Source: an uncultured bacterium (GTDB lineage Bacteria; Vulcanimicrobiota; CADAWZ01). From it: a DNA stretch of 44,648 bases. Below, in pieces: positions 24,794-32,848 of the stretch (positions within the stretch are counted from its first letter, which is position 1; each line of letters opens with the position of its first letter). The DNA is taken from positions 1 through 44,648 of the forward strand of contig CASEKF010000068.1 of assembly GCA_949288455.1 (NCBI GenBank), written 5' to 3'. The translations under genes and the position numbers were made by a program. The notes below the pieces were generated by a model. It made no database searches. It was not told the origin of the DNA and saw only the letters and a program-made list of their open reading frames with translations.

Positions 24794-25512
24794 TAGAGTT
24801 TCATAACATATGTTATACTTATCCTAACGGAGTGAAAGCTTTAGACGAAGTAGATCTTTACGTTGAAAAGGGAGAATTTGTGTTTCTGGTAGGCTCTACC
24901 GGTTCGGGAAAATCCAGTATATTGAAGATGATTTACAGAGAAATAGTTCCGACCAGCGGAGATATTTATGTAAACGATAGGGATATTACCGATATGAAGC
25001 GTTCGCAGGTTCCGGAGTTTAGAAGAAGTCTTGGCGTAGTATTCCAAGATTTTAAACTGATACCTTATAAAACGGTATATGAAAATATAGCGTACGCGCT
25101 TGAAGTTACCGGTTTTAATTCTAAACAGATACGTCCGAAAGTTGAAAAAGCATTGGAACTTGTCAATTTGGCCGATAAAGCTAAAAGATTTCCGCATGAA
25201 CTATCGGGCGGAGAGCAGCAAAGAACTTCTGTAGCTAGAGCTATCGTAGCCGATCCTTTAATAGTAATAGCCGACGAGCCTACCGGAAATCTTGATCCGG
25301 AGTCTTCATGGGATATCATGGAATTGCTTGATAAGATCAACAAAAAGGGAGCTACCGTAGTGATGGCGACTCACAATAAGGAAATTGTGGATTTAATGGA
25401 AAAACGGGTCATTCTTGTGACTAACGGCAAAATACTTTCAGATGAAGAAGAAGGTCATTACTCCGTCGCCGTAAAAAAAATAAATTCTATTACAGGCAAC
25501 CCTAAAAAATGA
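24790..25512 (+). CDS. ftsE: Cell division ATP-binding protein FtsE
   Basis: ATPase of the FtsEX ABC-type complex, which controls septal peptidoglycan hydrolases by ATP-driven movement instead of transport. The 240-residue protein has Walker [11 protein letters not shown]-loop VFQDFKL, signature LSGGEQQR, Walker [14 protein letters not shown] and the H-loop ATHNKE. It is slightly longer than E. coli FtsE (222) because of a C-terminal tail. The ATG overlaps the csaB stop, and its own stop overlaps the ftsX start (ATGA), so translation is coupled. Confidence 0.95.
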   Translation: MIEFHNICYTYPNGVKALDEVDLYVEKGEFVFLVGSTGSGKSSILKMIYREIVPTSGDIYVNDRDITDMKRSQVPEFRRSLGVVFQDFKLIPYKTVYENIAYALEVTGFNSKQIRPKVEKALELVNLADKAKRFPHELSGGEQQRTSVARAIVADPLIVIADEPTGNLDPESSWDIMELLDKINKKGATVVMATHNKEIVDLMEKRVILVTNGKILSDEEEGHYSVAVKKINSITGNPKK

Positions 25513-26423
25513 TAAAAAATCTTGTTAATTTCCCTTATTTTTTAAAAGAAGTTGTTTTTAATATGAGACGTAATTTGATTATGTCTGTCGCCTCCGTATC
25601 TACCGTTATGATTCTATCGCTGATACTAGGTTTTTTTATCATATCCGTTATGAATTTAAATTTTTTAAGCAGAAGAATAGTCAGCGATATTCAAATTGCG
25701 GTTTATCTTGAAGACGGCTTATCAGAAGCCGAAGTTAAGCTCTTGCAGAATAGAATAGCCGTTATAGAAGACGTTAAAGAAGTAAGATTTATTAGTAAAG
25801 AAGAAGCTTTGGCTAATATAAGAGCTAAACTTGGAACTTCTATTGAAATTGAAGACATTGGAACGAACCCTTTGCCTGATTCTTTTGAAGTGACCATGAT
25901 AGATTATAATAAAATTGAGAACGCGGCAAATTTAATAAAAGAGAACTCCGGAGTCGACGAAGTCAGATTTGGAGAGGATATTACTAAAAATTTGCTGTCT
26001 TTAAGCGCCGCTGTGCGCGTCGCAGGCGTCATAATAGTGATTTCTTTGATCGCCGCCACCGTATTTATCGTCAGCAATACTATACGTATTACGGTTTACG
26101 CTAGGAGAAGGGAAATTTCCGTTATGCAGCTGGTAGGAGCTGAGAACTGGTTTATTAGATGGCCTTTTGTAATCGAAGGAATTTTATACGGTCTGATCGG
26201 CTCTATTTTAGCGTCTGTTATTTTAGCTGCTGCTTATTCGGCTTTTTTGCCTCACATTCTTCAGGCCCTTCCGTTTTTAACTCTGGTGAAGCCTTCCGCT
26301 TTAATTTTTAGGACTTCGTTTATGATTATATCTACCGGGATTCTAGTCGGATTATCGGGCAGCTGGATTTCCGTGAACAAATATTTAAAGAATTTTGTCA
26401 GCAGGACAAAATATTATGTTTAA
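25509..26423 (+). CDS. ftsX: Cell division protein FtsX
   Basis: Membrane partner of FtsE. The 304-residue protein has a first helix at about 22-45, an extracytoplasmic loop of about 120 residues (FtsX_ECD, with the KEVRFISKEEAL motif and an IGTNPLPDSFEV segment), and three helices in the C-terminal half (about 170-295). That is the four-helix topology of the family. The loop is the docking site for the murein-hydrolase activator; the next gene encodes a matching coiled-coil M23 protein. Its last 8 bases overlap that gene. Confidence 0.93.
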   Translation: MIKNLVNFPYFLKEVVFNMRRNLIMSVASVSTVMILSLILGFFIISVMNLNFLSRRIVSDIQIAVYLEDGLSEAEVKLLQNRIAVIEDVKEVRFISKEEALANIRAKLGTSIEIEDIGTNPLPDSFEVTMIDYNKIENAANLIKENSGVDEVRFGEDITKNLLSLSAAVRVAGVIIVISLIAATVFIVSNTIRITVYARRREISVMQLVGAENWFIRWPFVIEGILYGLIGSILASVILAAAYSAFLPHILQALPFLTLVKPSALIFRTSFMIISTGILVGLSGSWISVNKYLKNFVSRTKYYV

Positions 26424-27615
26424 AACTGCGTTTTTTTCTTTCTTTATTCTGCTGGCTTTATTTGCCGTTTGTTCTTTTAGGCCTGCTTTTTCGGCTTCAA
26501 AAGAAGATAGAGCTAAAATTTTAAGGCTAAAGCAGGAAAGTAAAAAGGAAATTTTACTAAGAAACCAAAGCCGCCTTGACGAAGAAAAAGCTAAACTTTC
26601 AGAATTTAATAAAAAAGAGAACGATTTATCGGCAAAATTAAAACAGACCGAGTCGTCTCTTTGGATGATTGAGGACGATATACGCCTTATTATGGATAGA
26701 CAAGCTCGAATATCTGAGAATATAGCGAGAAAAAGAGCCGATATATCTTCTTTGAAGGAGCAAGTGAAAGTTTCTCAAACTTATATCGCGTCCAGATTGC
26801 GGGAAATAAATAAGCGGCAAATTTCTAACTATTGGGCGGTTTTATTTAATTCTGAAAATTTTTACGATTTTATAACTCGACTTGATTTTATTAAGAGAGT
26901 TACCGAGAACGATTTGAAAACAATAAAAGAATTAAAACTGAAGCGTAAACGCCTGGAACGAGAAGAGATAGAATTACTAAATCTCCAAGCTTCTCTTAAG
27001 GAACAGGAAGCCGAATTGAGGAAACGTCAGATACTGCAGGATTCTTTAAGAAAGGAACAGCGAGCAGTTTTGGACGACGTATCAGCTCAAAAGTCCGTTC
27101 AGGCCGGAATAGTTTACGATTTAGAACTGATCACATATGAACAAAACCTTCAGCTTGAAAACTTGATACGTCAGGAACAAGCGTTATATTCTTCGTCTCC
27201 ATCGTCCAAATCCTTGAAAACTTCCTCTTCAGGAGCGTTTACATGGCCCTGTAACGGCGTCATTACTTCGCCCTATGGGTATCGATGGCATCCTATAAGA
27301 GGCGGATATATTTTTCACTCGGGCCTGGATATTGGAGCAGATTATGGAGTTCCTATACGAGCCGCGTCAGACGGCGTAGTTATAATGTCGGGTTGGTACG
27401 GCGGGTATGGAAATTGTCTGATAATAGATCATGGAGGCGGTTGGTCCACTTTATACGGTCATTGCAGCGTTCTTTTCGTTTCAAAGGGGCAATCGGTTTC
27501 TAAAGGGACGGCGGTGGCATCCGTAGGATCGACAGGCATGAGCACTGGTCCTCATGTGCATTTTGAAGTGAGATATAACGGTTCTCCAGTAGATCCGTAT
27601 TCTAAATTGCCATGA
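26416..27615 (+). CDS. envC: EnvC-like murein hydrolase activator, M23 peptidase
   Basis: Acts in the periplasm with FtsEX to cleave septal peptidoglycan or to activate amidases. From ATG 26416 the protein has a signal peptide (about 1-25), a long coiled coil (about 27-235, Lys/Glu/Gln-rich) and a C-terminal LytM/M23 domain. The M23 metal residues are apparently present: HSGLDIG supplies His and Asp and HVHFEV supplies the HxH pair. It may therefore be an active endopeptidase, unlike E. coli EnvC, whose domain is degenerate. The start is uncertain by a few codons: an upstream TTG at 26395 lies in ftsX. The stop overlaps the next ATG by four bases. Confidence 0.88.
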   Translation: MFKTAFFSFFILLALFAVCSFRPAFSASKEDRAKILRLKQESKKEILLRNQSRLDEEKAKLSEFNKKENDLSAKLKQTESSLWMIEDDIRLIMDRQARISENIARKRADISSLKEQVKVSQTYIASRLREINKRQISNYWAVLFNSENFYDFITRLDFIKRVTENDLKTIKELKLKRKRLEREEIELLNLQASLKEQEAELRKRQILQDSLRKEQRAVLDDVSAQKSVQAGIVYDLELITYEQNLQLENLIRQEQALYSSSPSSKSLKTSSSGAFTWPCNGVITSPYGYRWHPIRGGYIFHSGLDIGADYGVPIRAASDGVVIMSGWYGGYGNCLIIDHGGGWSTLYGHCSVLFVSKGQSVSKGTAVASVGSTGMSTGPHVHFEVRYNGSPVDPYSKLP

Positions 27616-28763
27616 GCATATATAAGACTTTTTTATTGACTGACGACTTTCTTGTTTTAATGCATCATTCGCAGAAAAAAGTCTTCTACTATTATAAATT
27701 TCCATTTGTCCGTAAGTTTGTAAGGAAACTTGTCAATTCTGCAGTTTCAGATATTCCAAATTCTTTTTTTAAATTTCAAGATTCGAATTTATCGATAGGC
27801 AAAAAAATTACTTTATTAGAATCGATTGAACTCTCTCCTTTTGAAATTATATTTAAATCTCGTTTTAATGAGACGTATTCTTTCGTCCTCGAGTCTAATT
27901 CTGTAGTTCGTCAACTTTTCTACTATATACTTGAAAGAATCCCTGCGGACGGTTTTGAATCTTTTAAACCCGATATTTATTCAGGATGGGGAAGACCTGC
28001 CTTTATACCAGGCTCGGATCCGGAACTAGTAGATTGCGAATTTTCCCTCAAGGAAGAGACAGCCGGCGTAAAAGGCGTTCTCTATTCTGTTTCTCTTCTT
28101 AAAAATGGGGCGTCATATATAGTTAAAACTTTGTCAGGATTTAAGGGCGGGGCTATGGATAAGCCTGATAGAGATAAATTTTCGGCGGTTTTTATCGCTT
28201 TTCTTGAAGAATTTAATAAAAATTTTTCGGAGCCGCAGTATAGCCGCCTTAGATTTATTGCAAATAAATGTCAACGCTGCGGGGAATGCTGTAAAATATA
28301 TGAGGTGGAAGCGAATCCGTTTGAGATAGAAAGAATCTCGGATTTTTTACATATATCTATGGAAAAGTTTCGGGAATTGTTTTTACATGAAAATCTTTTT
28401 TCTTGGAATGAGTTTTCTTTTATGCTTAACAAAGAAAAAGGATTCGGAACTCCCTGCGTATTTCAAGGAAAATGCCGAGACGGATTATATGGATGTAAAA
28501 TATATTCCGTTCGTCCGGAAGTATGCAGAAAATTTCTGCCGTCCTTAGGCAAGTGCATATTAAACGGCGAATTACCTGATATTTTAGAAGTGAGTAGAAA
28601 TCTCGTTAGTTTTACTCTGACTGAAGATTCTTGTTCTTTTCACACTGATATGACTTATTTTAACGGAATATTGCCAGTAGTGCTCGACGTTGATAAAGAA
28701 AACTCCGCTTTTAGAAGTCTTCTTGATTTTTTTTATTATTTTAAAGATAAAATATCCGCGTGA
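27612..28763 (+). CDS. YkgJ-family CxxC metal-binding protein with novel N-terminal half
   Basis: C-terminal part (about 215-345) has the YkgJ/zinc-iron-chelating signature: CQRCGECC at 220-227, then TPCVFQGKC, GCKIYSVRPEVCRKF. Family members bind zinc or an iron-sulfur cluster; the function is unresolved. The first 200 residues are a mixed alpha/beta region that I do not recognise. There is no signal peptide or membrane helix. It is translationally coupled to the M23 gene (ATGA overlap), so it belongs to the csaB-ftsEX operon. A role in division or in a post-translational modification of a partner is inference. Confidence 0.78.
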   Translation: MSIYKTFLLTDDFLVLMHHSQKKVFYYYKFPFVRKFVRKLVNSAVSDIPNSFFKFQDSNLSIGKKITLLESIELSPFEIIFKSRFNETYSFVLESNSVVRQLFYYILERIPADGFESFKPDIYSGWGRPAFIPGSDPELVDCEFSLKEETAGVKGVLYSVSLLKNGASYIVKTLSGFKGGAMDKPDRDKFSAVFIAFLEEFNKNFSEPQYSRLRFIANKCQRCGECCKIYEVEANPFEIERISDFLHISMEKFRELFLHENLFSWNEFSFMLNKEKGFGTPCVFQGKCRDGLYGCKIYSVRPEVCRKFLPSLGKCILNGELPDILEVSRNLVSFTLTEDSCSFHTDMTYFNGILPVVLDVDKENSAFRSLLDFFYYFKDKISA

Positions 28764-28776
28764 TAACAAAATTTAA

Positions 28777-28822
28777 CCGCCGCTTATTTATTGGACGTAA
28801 GAGTCCAGGTTTATAGCGACGG
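28777..28822. terminator. Convergent nested stem-loop between ykgJ-like and glgA genes
   Basis: CCGCCGCT (28777-28784) pairs with AGCGACGG (28815-28822) with one mismatch, enclosing a smaller GGAC/GTCC hairpin (28793-28806). It lies in a 104-bp convergent gap and probably stops transcription from one side; it lacks a long T-run. A second stem, CTCTT...AAGAG (28845-28874), overlaps the end of glgA. Confidence 0.45.
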
Positions 28823-28867
28823 TAATAAATCAATTCATTATATGCTCTTTTAATTCGTTTATATAAA

Positions 28868-30322
28868 TTAAGAGATCCCTAGAACCATTTTATACATTTG
28901 CTCATATCGTTCGGCGCTTCTTCCCCAGCTAAAATCTTGGCTCATTGCTTTGTATCTTAAAATATCCATTAAGTCCGGACGTTTATAATATACGCTTAAT
29001 ACCCATAAAATAGTTCCATATAAGGCTTCGGGAGTAAAATCGTAGAATTTGAATCCGGTTCCGCTTTTCCGTTCAACGTCGCAATTTTCTACGGTGTCGC
29101 TTAAACCGCCGGTATTTCTTACGATCGGAAGAGTTCCATACTTAAGAGAATATATTTGATTTAAACCGCAAGGCTCAAAAAGACTTGGCATAAGAAAAAA
29201 GTCTGAACCGGCTTCGACTACATGAGCAAGCTCTTCGCTAAAACCAATATGACAACAGAATTTTCCTTGATATTTTCTTGTAAGATATGAGAAATATTCC
29301 TCAATATCTTTATCTCCGCTTCCCAGAACGGCTATTTGAATCGAAGTCTCAGAAAGTAGTTTTTCAATAATTTGAGAGATTAAATTATATCCTTTTTGAT
29401 AAGTAAACCTGCTTATTATTCCAAAAATTGGGAAAGTATAATTTCGTTCTAAGCCAAATCTATCTTGAAGATGAGATTTACATATCCATTTGCCGCTCAT
29501 ATTGTCTTTTGTATAATTTGCCCGTATTAAATTATCCGTTTCCGGATTCCAGATTGTATAATCCGCTCCGTTCAATATGCCCCCGAATCTGGAACCTTTT
29601 GATCTCAACGTAGAGTCAAGTCCGTATCCTTGTCCTGAAATTACTTCTTCCGCATAAGTCGGACTAACCGTATTTACCGCTTCCGCAAAACTTATTCCGC
29701 CTTTTAGCATGTTGACTCTATCATGATCTTCAAATTTATCAAAAGTAAAATTATTCCATCCTATCCCCATATAATTAACGTTCTCTTTTGAATATGTTCC
29801 TTGATAGGCCATATTATGAATAGTTAAGACTGAATGCGCATTTTCAATGGAAGTATTTTTTATGTCCCAAATATACAGATAAGCGTTAAGCAGAGCAGTT
29901 TGCCAATCATGCGCGTGGAAGATGTCGGGAGAATAGTTTTTGTCTATACAAAGCTGCATTGCCGCTCTAGATAAAAAAGCGAAGCGCATCGGATTGTCAG
30001 CGAAATCGTTCATGTAGTTATCATGATAAATTCCGTCTCTATTGAAAAATTGATTATGTTCGATAAAATAAACGTAGATGCCGCGTATTTTTTTTCTGTA
30101 AACCGCACACCATTCTTGTTTGGAGCCCATCCATACTCCCATTGGAGAATGGAACAGTTCCATATCGGTATGTATAGACGCGTATTTAGGCATTATTACG
30201 GAAACTTCATGTCCTCTACCGGCTAAGGCTTCGGGAAGAGAACCGACGACGTCCGCTAATCCTCCGGTTTTTGCGAACGGAGCCATTTCAGACGCTGTCA
30301 TTACAATTTTTAATTTTCGCAT
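28868..30322 (-). CDS. glgA: Glycogen synthase (ADP-glucose, GT5)
   Basis: Extends alpha-1,4-glucan chains from ADP-glucose. The 484-residue protein starts MRKLKIVMTASEMAPFAKTGGLADVVGSLPEAL (the ADP-glucose/acceptor KTGGLADV motif) and contains HDWQTAL, VLTIHNMAYQG, the GISRFTYQKGYNL core of the second Rossmann domain and SLFEPCGLNQIYSLKYG, the C-terminal catalytic Glu region. Length matches bacterial GlgA (about 477). GAGGA precedes the ATG. It is the last gene of a minus-strand set, 22 bp after the endonuclease Q-like gene. Confidence 0.95.
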   Translation of the reverse strand: MRKLKIVMTASEMAPFAKTGGLADVVGSLPEALAGRGHEVSVIMPKYASIHTDMELFHSPMGVWMGSKQEWCAVYRKKIRGIYVYFIEHNQFFNRDGIYHDNYMNDFADNPMRFAFLSRAAMQLCIDKNYSPDIFHAHDWQTALLNAYLYIWDIKNTSIENAHSVLTIHNMAYQGTYSKENVNYMGIGWNNFTFDKFEDHDRVNMLKGGISFAEAVNTVSPTYAEEVISGQGYGLDSTLRSKGSRFGGILNGADYTIWNPETDNLIRANYTKDNMSGKWICKSHLQDRFGLERNYTFPIFGIISRFTYQKGYNLISQIIEKLLSETSIQIAVLGSGDKDIEEYFSYLTRKYQGKFCCHIGFSEELAHVVEAGSDFFLMPSLFEPCGLNQIYSLKYGTLPIVRNTGGLSDTVENCDVERKSGTGFKFYDFTPEALYGTILWVLSVYYKRPDLMDILRYKAMSQDFSWGRSAERYEQMYKMVLGIS

Positions 30323-30344
30323 ATTTTCCTCTGCCTTTCGTTTG

Positions 30345-31562
30345 TTATATTTTAAACGTTAACTGTTCTATTTTAGTTCTGTATACGGAGCCGTATTTTC
30401 CTCCTCCTCCGCTGCCTATAGGAAGCTCTCCTTGCCTGGCTTTTATTATATTTTCCGCTATTTCGATCGATACTATTTGTCTTAGTTCTTCTAATGAGGC
30501 GTTGTGAATAACCGCCATTTCGCTCCCAAAAGCGTCTATGAGTCTGGATAATCTGTTGTTTGACAAACCCGGCACAAATTCCAAAGGTATTTGATAGAAA
30601 TAGGGAGGTCTGAAATCGGGGGAGTGCGGTTCGTTATAATCTGCTATCATATTGATTCTATCAAGAACGCCTATAATAAAGTCGGAGTCTTTTGAGAAAC
30701 AGTAAGGGCAAAACGTTGCCGGCGGAAGAGTTTCCGCAACTTTTCCGCATCGTTTGCAATAACTTCTATGGTATTTTCCTAGTCTTGGATCCATACCAAA
30801 ATTAGCTCCTATAATTCTGCCTTCGGCGCGTCTTAAAGCTAGAGAAAATTCTTTGAAATTGAGTCTTGCCATTTTAAACATAGTGTATTCCCTAGCTATT
30901 TTGCTTGCCGAATGAGCGTCTGACGAAGTGAGGTAAGATGTTCCGGAAAGTTCGGCTTTCCTGTCCGCAAGATTAGTGTCGGCGGATAGGCCAAGCTCTA
31001 AAGCCGGTATTGAGTAAAATTGATCTTCCGAGAATATTTTTTTCCAGCTATCCGCAACTCTTCCATATATGCTTTTGTGGGGAGTGAAAGCATGAGCCGG
31101 AACAGGAATGCCCCCGCAGTCCAGAGTTATGTCATAGAGTTCTTTTGCCGGCAGGCCGCTTGATTGAGAAGAAAGTTCTATATTTGTTATATGTTTCCCC
31201 ATTATTGAGCTGAATCTTTTAATATTTTTCAGATATGGAAAATAACAAATATGGTGCGACGTTCTGCCGTTTTTTTCAGACGTTTCTATTTCGCTCGCAA
31301 GGATTACAAGGAGTTTCTCTTTATGTATAAATCCGCCTTCCGGTAATTCATAAATTATGTCTTTAGCGGCTAGTTCTTCTATATCTTTAATAATTTTTGG
31401 AGCGGCGCAATCTACTATTCCCGCGACATCTATTCCTTTTCTATTTATGCATTCGTTTATTATAGCGTTAAAAGTCAGCTTTCTGGACGCCGTAATTTTA
31501 ACCGGACTTCCGGAAGAAGAGCCTCCTATATGTATATGAAGATCGGCATAGTAATTATTCAT
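30345..31562 (-). CDS. Endonuclease Q-like PHP-domain protein
   Basis: 405 residues with an N-terminal PHP phosphoesterase domain (YADLHIHIGGS at the start, SEIETS, GGIPVPAHAFTP, SSDAHSASKI as metal-binding motifs). A zinc finger follows at about 265-300 (CKRCGK...CPYCF), then a helical C-terminal region. This is the domain order of endonuclease Q and the Bacillus YqxK/TIGR00375 group, which cleave DNA 5-prime to deaminated bases such as uracil and hypoxanthine. The AGGCGG ribosome binding site overlaps the end of the upstream peptidase gene. Enzymatic role by analogy only; many PHP relatives have other phosphoesterase functions. Confidence 0.8.
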   Translation of the reverse strand: MNNYYADLHIHIGGSSSGSPVKITASRKLTFNAIINECINRKGIDVAGIVDCAAPKIIKDIEELAAKDIIYELPEGGFIHKEKLLVILASEIETSEKNGRTSHHICYFPYLKNIKRFSSIMGKHITNIELSSQSSGLPAKELYDITLDCGGIPVPAHAFTPHKSIYGRVADSWKKIFSEDQFYSIPALELGLSADTNLADRKAELSGTSYLTSSDAHSASKIAREYTMFKMARLNFKEFSLALRRAEGRIIGANFGMDPRLGKYHRSYCKRCGKVAETLPPATFCPYCFSKDSDFIIGVLDRINMIADYNEPHSPDFRPPYFYQIPLEFVPGLSNNRLSRLIDAFGSEMAVIHNASLEELRQIVSIEIAENIIKARQGELPIGSGGGGKYGSVYRTKIEQLTFKI

Positions 31563-31567
31563 AAAAG

Positions 31568-32764
31568 CTACTTACCGCCTATAAGAATAAGTTTTCTTTG
31601 AGGCGTAGAGAGGAAAATCGCTCCGTCTTCAGTTACTTGAACCATTTCTTCCATTGTTATTGCGCCGTATTCCGGAAGAGTTATTCTCGGTTCCAGAGTA
31701 AAAATTTGATTTTTTTCTATTTTGATATAAGGTCTTTGTCCATATCTATCCCATTCGGGACATAATAAAGCCGCTCCGTCATGAGTAGACGTTCCGACTT
31801 GATGACCCAATGCATGCGGATATTCTTCAAAACCATGGTCTTTGAGTCTGTCTCGTGAAATTTTATCTATAATTCTTCCCTCGACTCCGGGCCGCATTGC
31901 TTTAAAAGACGCCTGTATTGAATCGTCAAGAGCAAAGAACGCTTTTAGCGCTATTTCCGGAGCTTGCGTCTCTTCGTCTTTTAAAATATACCAGGTCCGT
32001 TGCAGATCCGAGCAATAACCTTCATATTTGACTCCGAAATCTGCATGCACTATCATTCCTTTTTCTATTTTTCTGTCAGATGGCGCCGCATGGGCTTGAG
32101 CCGAGTCTGCTCCGGCGAAAATACCGGGACAATGCGAAGGATCCCATGCCGGAACTAATCCTCTGTTGTTAATTTCGTTTTTTACTATATCTGCGGCTTC
32201 CTTTTCTGTCATTCCCGCTGTTAGTTTGTTTGTGAGAATATCGTATATCTCTTCCGTTATTTGTATCGATTTAATTATTTTTTCCGTTTCCGCCGGCGTT
32301 TTTCTGCTTCTTAAAGCTCCTATTATTTTTTCTGAAGAGACGAATCTGTTCAGATATATAGTTCCGGTCAATATTCCTTGTAAATACTCGAACATGCCGC
32401 AGGTTAAGCCGTCTGCCATAATATCGTCTGCCGATTTGTTTATCGCTATCGTTTTTGGATCGAATTTTTGAATAGTTTCCAGTAATGGTTCTTTTATTGA
32501 ACCTACGTATGTTTTTATTACCGGATATAGACCGGAGTCTTTTATATTGTCCAGGTCAAGGCTTCCGACTATCGCTTCTTCGTATCCGTCTTTCGTAAAG
32601 ATAAACGCTGATTGCCAAGTAACTCCTCTGTCAGTTATAAAATCTAAAATAGGATCTTTCATGATATCGCTTTCTCGTACGAAGACTAGCCACATATCGA
32701 TATTGAATTCTTTTAGAAGACTTGGGATCATATCTTTTTTTTCTTTGATTATATTTATATCCAT
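31568..32764 (-). CDS. pepP: M24-family Xaa-Pro aminopeptidase-like protein
   Basis: Removes N-terminal residues preceding proline, or belongs to the related M24 creatinase-like group. The 398-residue protein has an N-terminal creatinase-like domain (to about 155) and an M24 pita-bread domain with the metal residues in HADFGVKYEGYCSD (two Asp), HALGHQVGTSTHD (His), and LEPRITLPEYG and TMEEMVQV (two Glu). No signal peptide is present. It has its own start upstream of the endonuclease Q gene with 5 bp between them. The exact substrate is not readable from sequence. Confidence 0.87.
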   Translation of the reverse strand: MDINIIKEKKDMIPSLLKEFNIDMWLVFVRESDIMKDPILDFITDRGVTWQSAFIFTKDGYEEAIVGSLDLDNIKDSGLYPVIKTYVGSIKEPLLETIQKFDPKTIAINKSADDIMADGLTCGMFEYLQGILTGTIYLNRFVSSEKIIGALRSRKTPAETEKIIKSIQITEEIYDILTNKLTAGMTEKEAADIVKNEINNRGLVPAWDPSHCPGIFAGADSAQAHAAPSDRKIEKGMIVHADFGVKYEGYCSDLQRTWYILKDEETQAPEIALKAFFALDDSIQASFKAMRPGVEGRIIDKISRDRLKDHGFEEYPHALGHQVGTSTHDGAALLCPEWDRYGQRPYIKIEKNQIFTLEPRITLPEYGAITMEEMVQVTEDGAIFLSTPQRKLILIGGK

Positions 32765-32780
32765 GAATTTCTCTTTCTAA

Positions 32781-32828
32781 TAAAAAGACTGCTGTAAAAC
32801 GCATAGTCGTTGAACAACAGCCTTCTTA
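32781..32828 (-). terminator. Terminator of the subtilase gene
   Basis: AAGACTGCTGT (32785-32795) and ACAGCCTTCTT (32817-32827) form an imperfect 11-bp stem. On the minus strand it is followed by TTTTTATT (plus-strand A-run at 32782-32786). It lies just downstream of the S8 peptidase stop. Confidence 0.7.
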
Positions 32829-32848
32829 TTTAATATATCTTCTTAATT

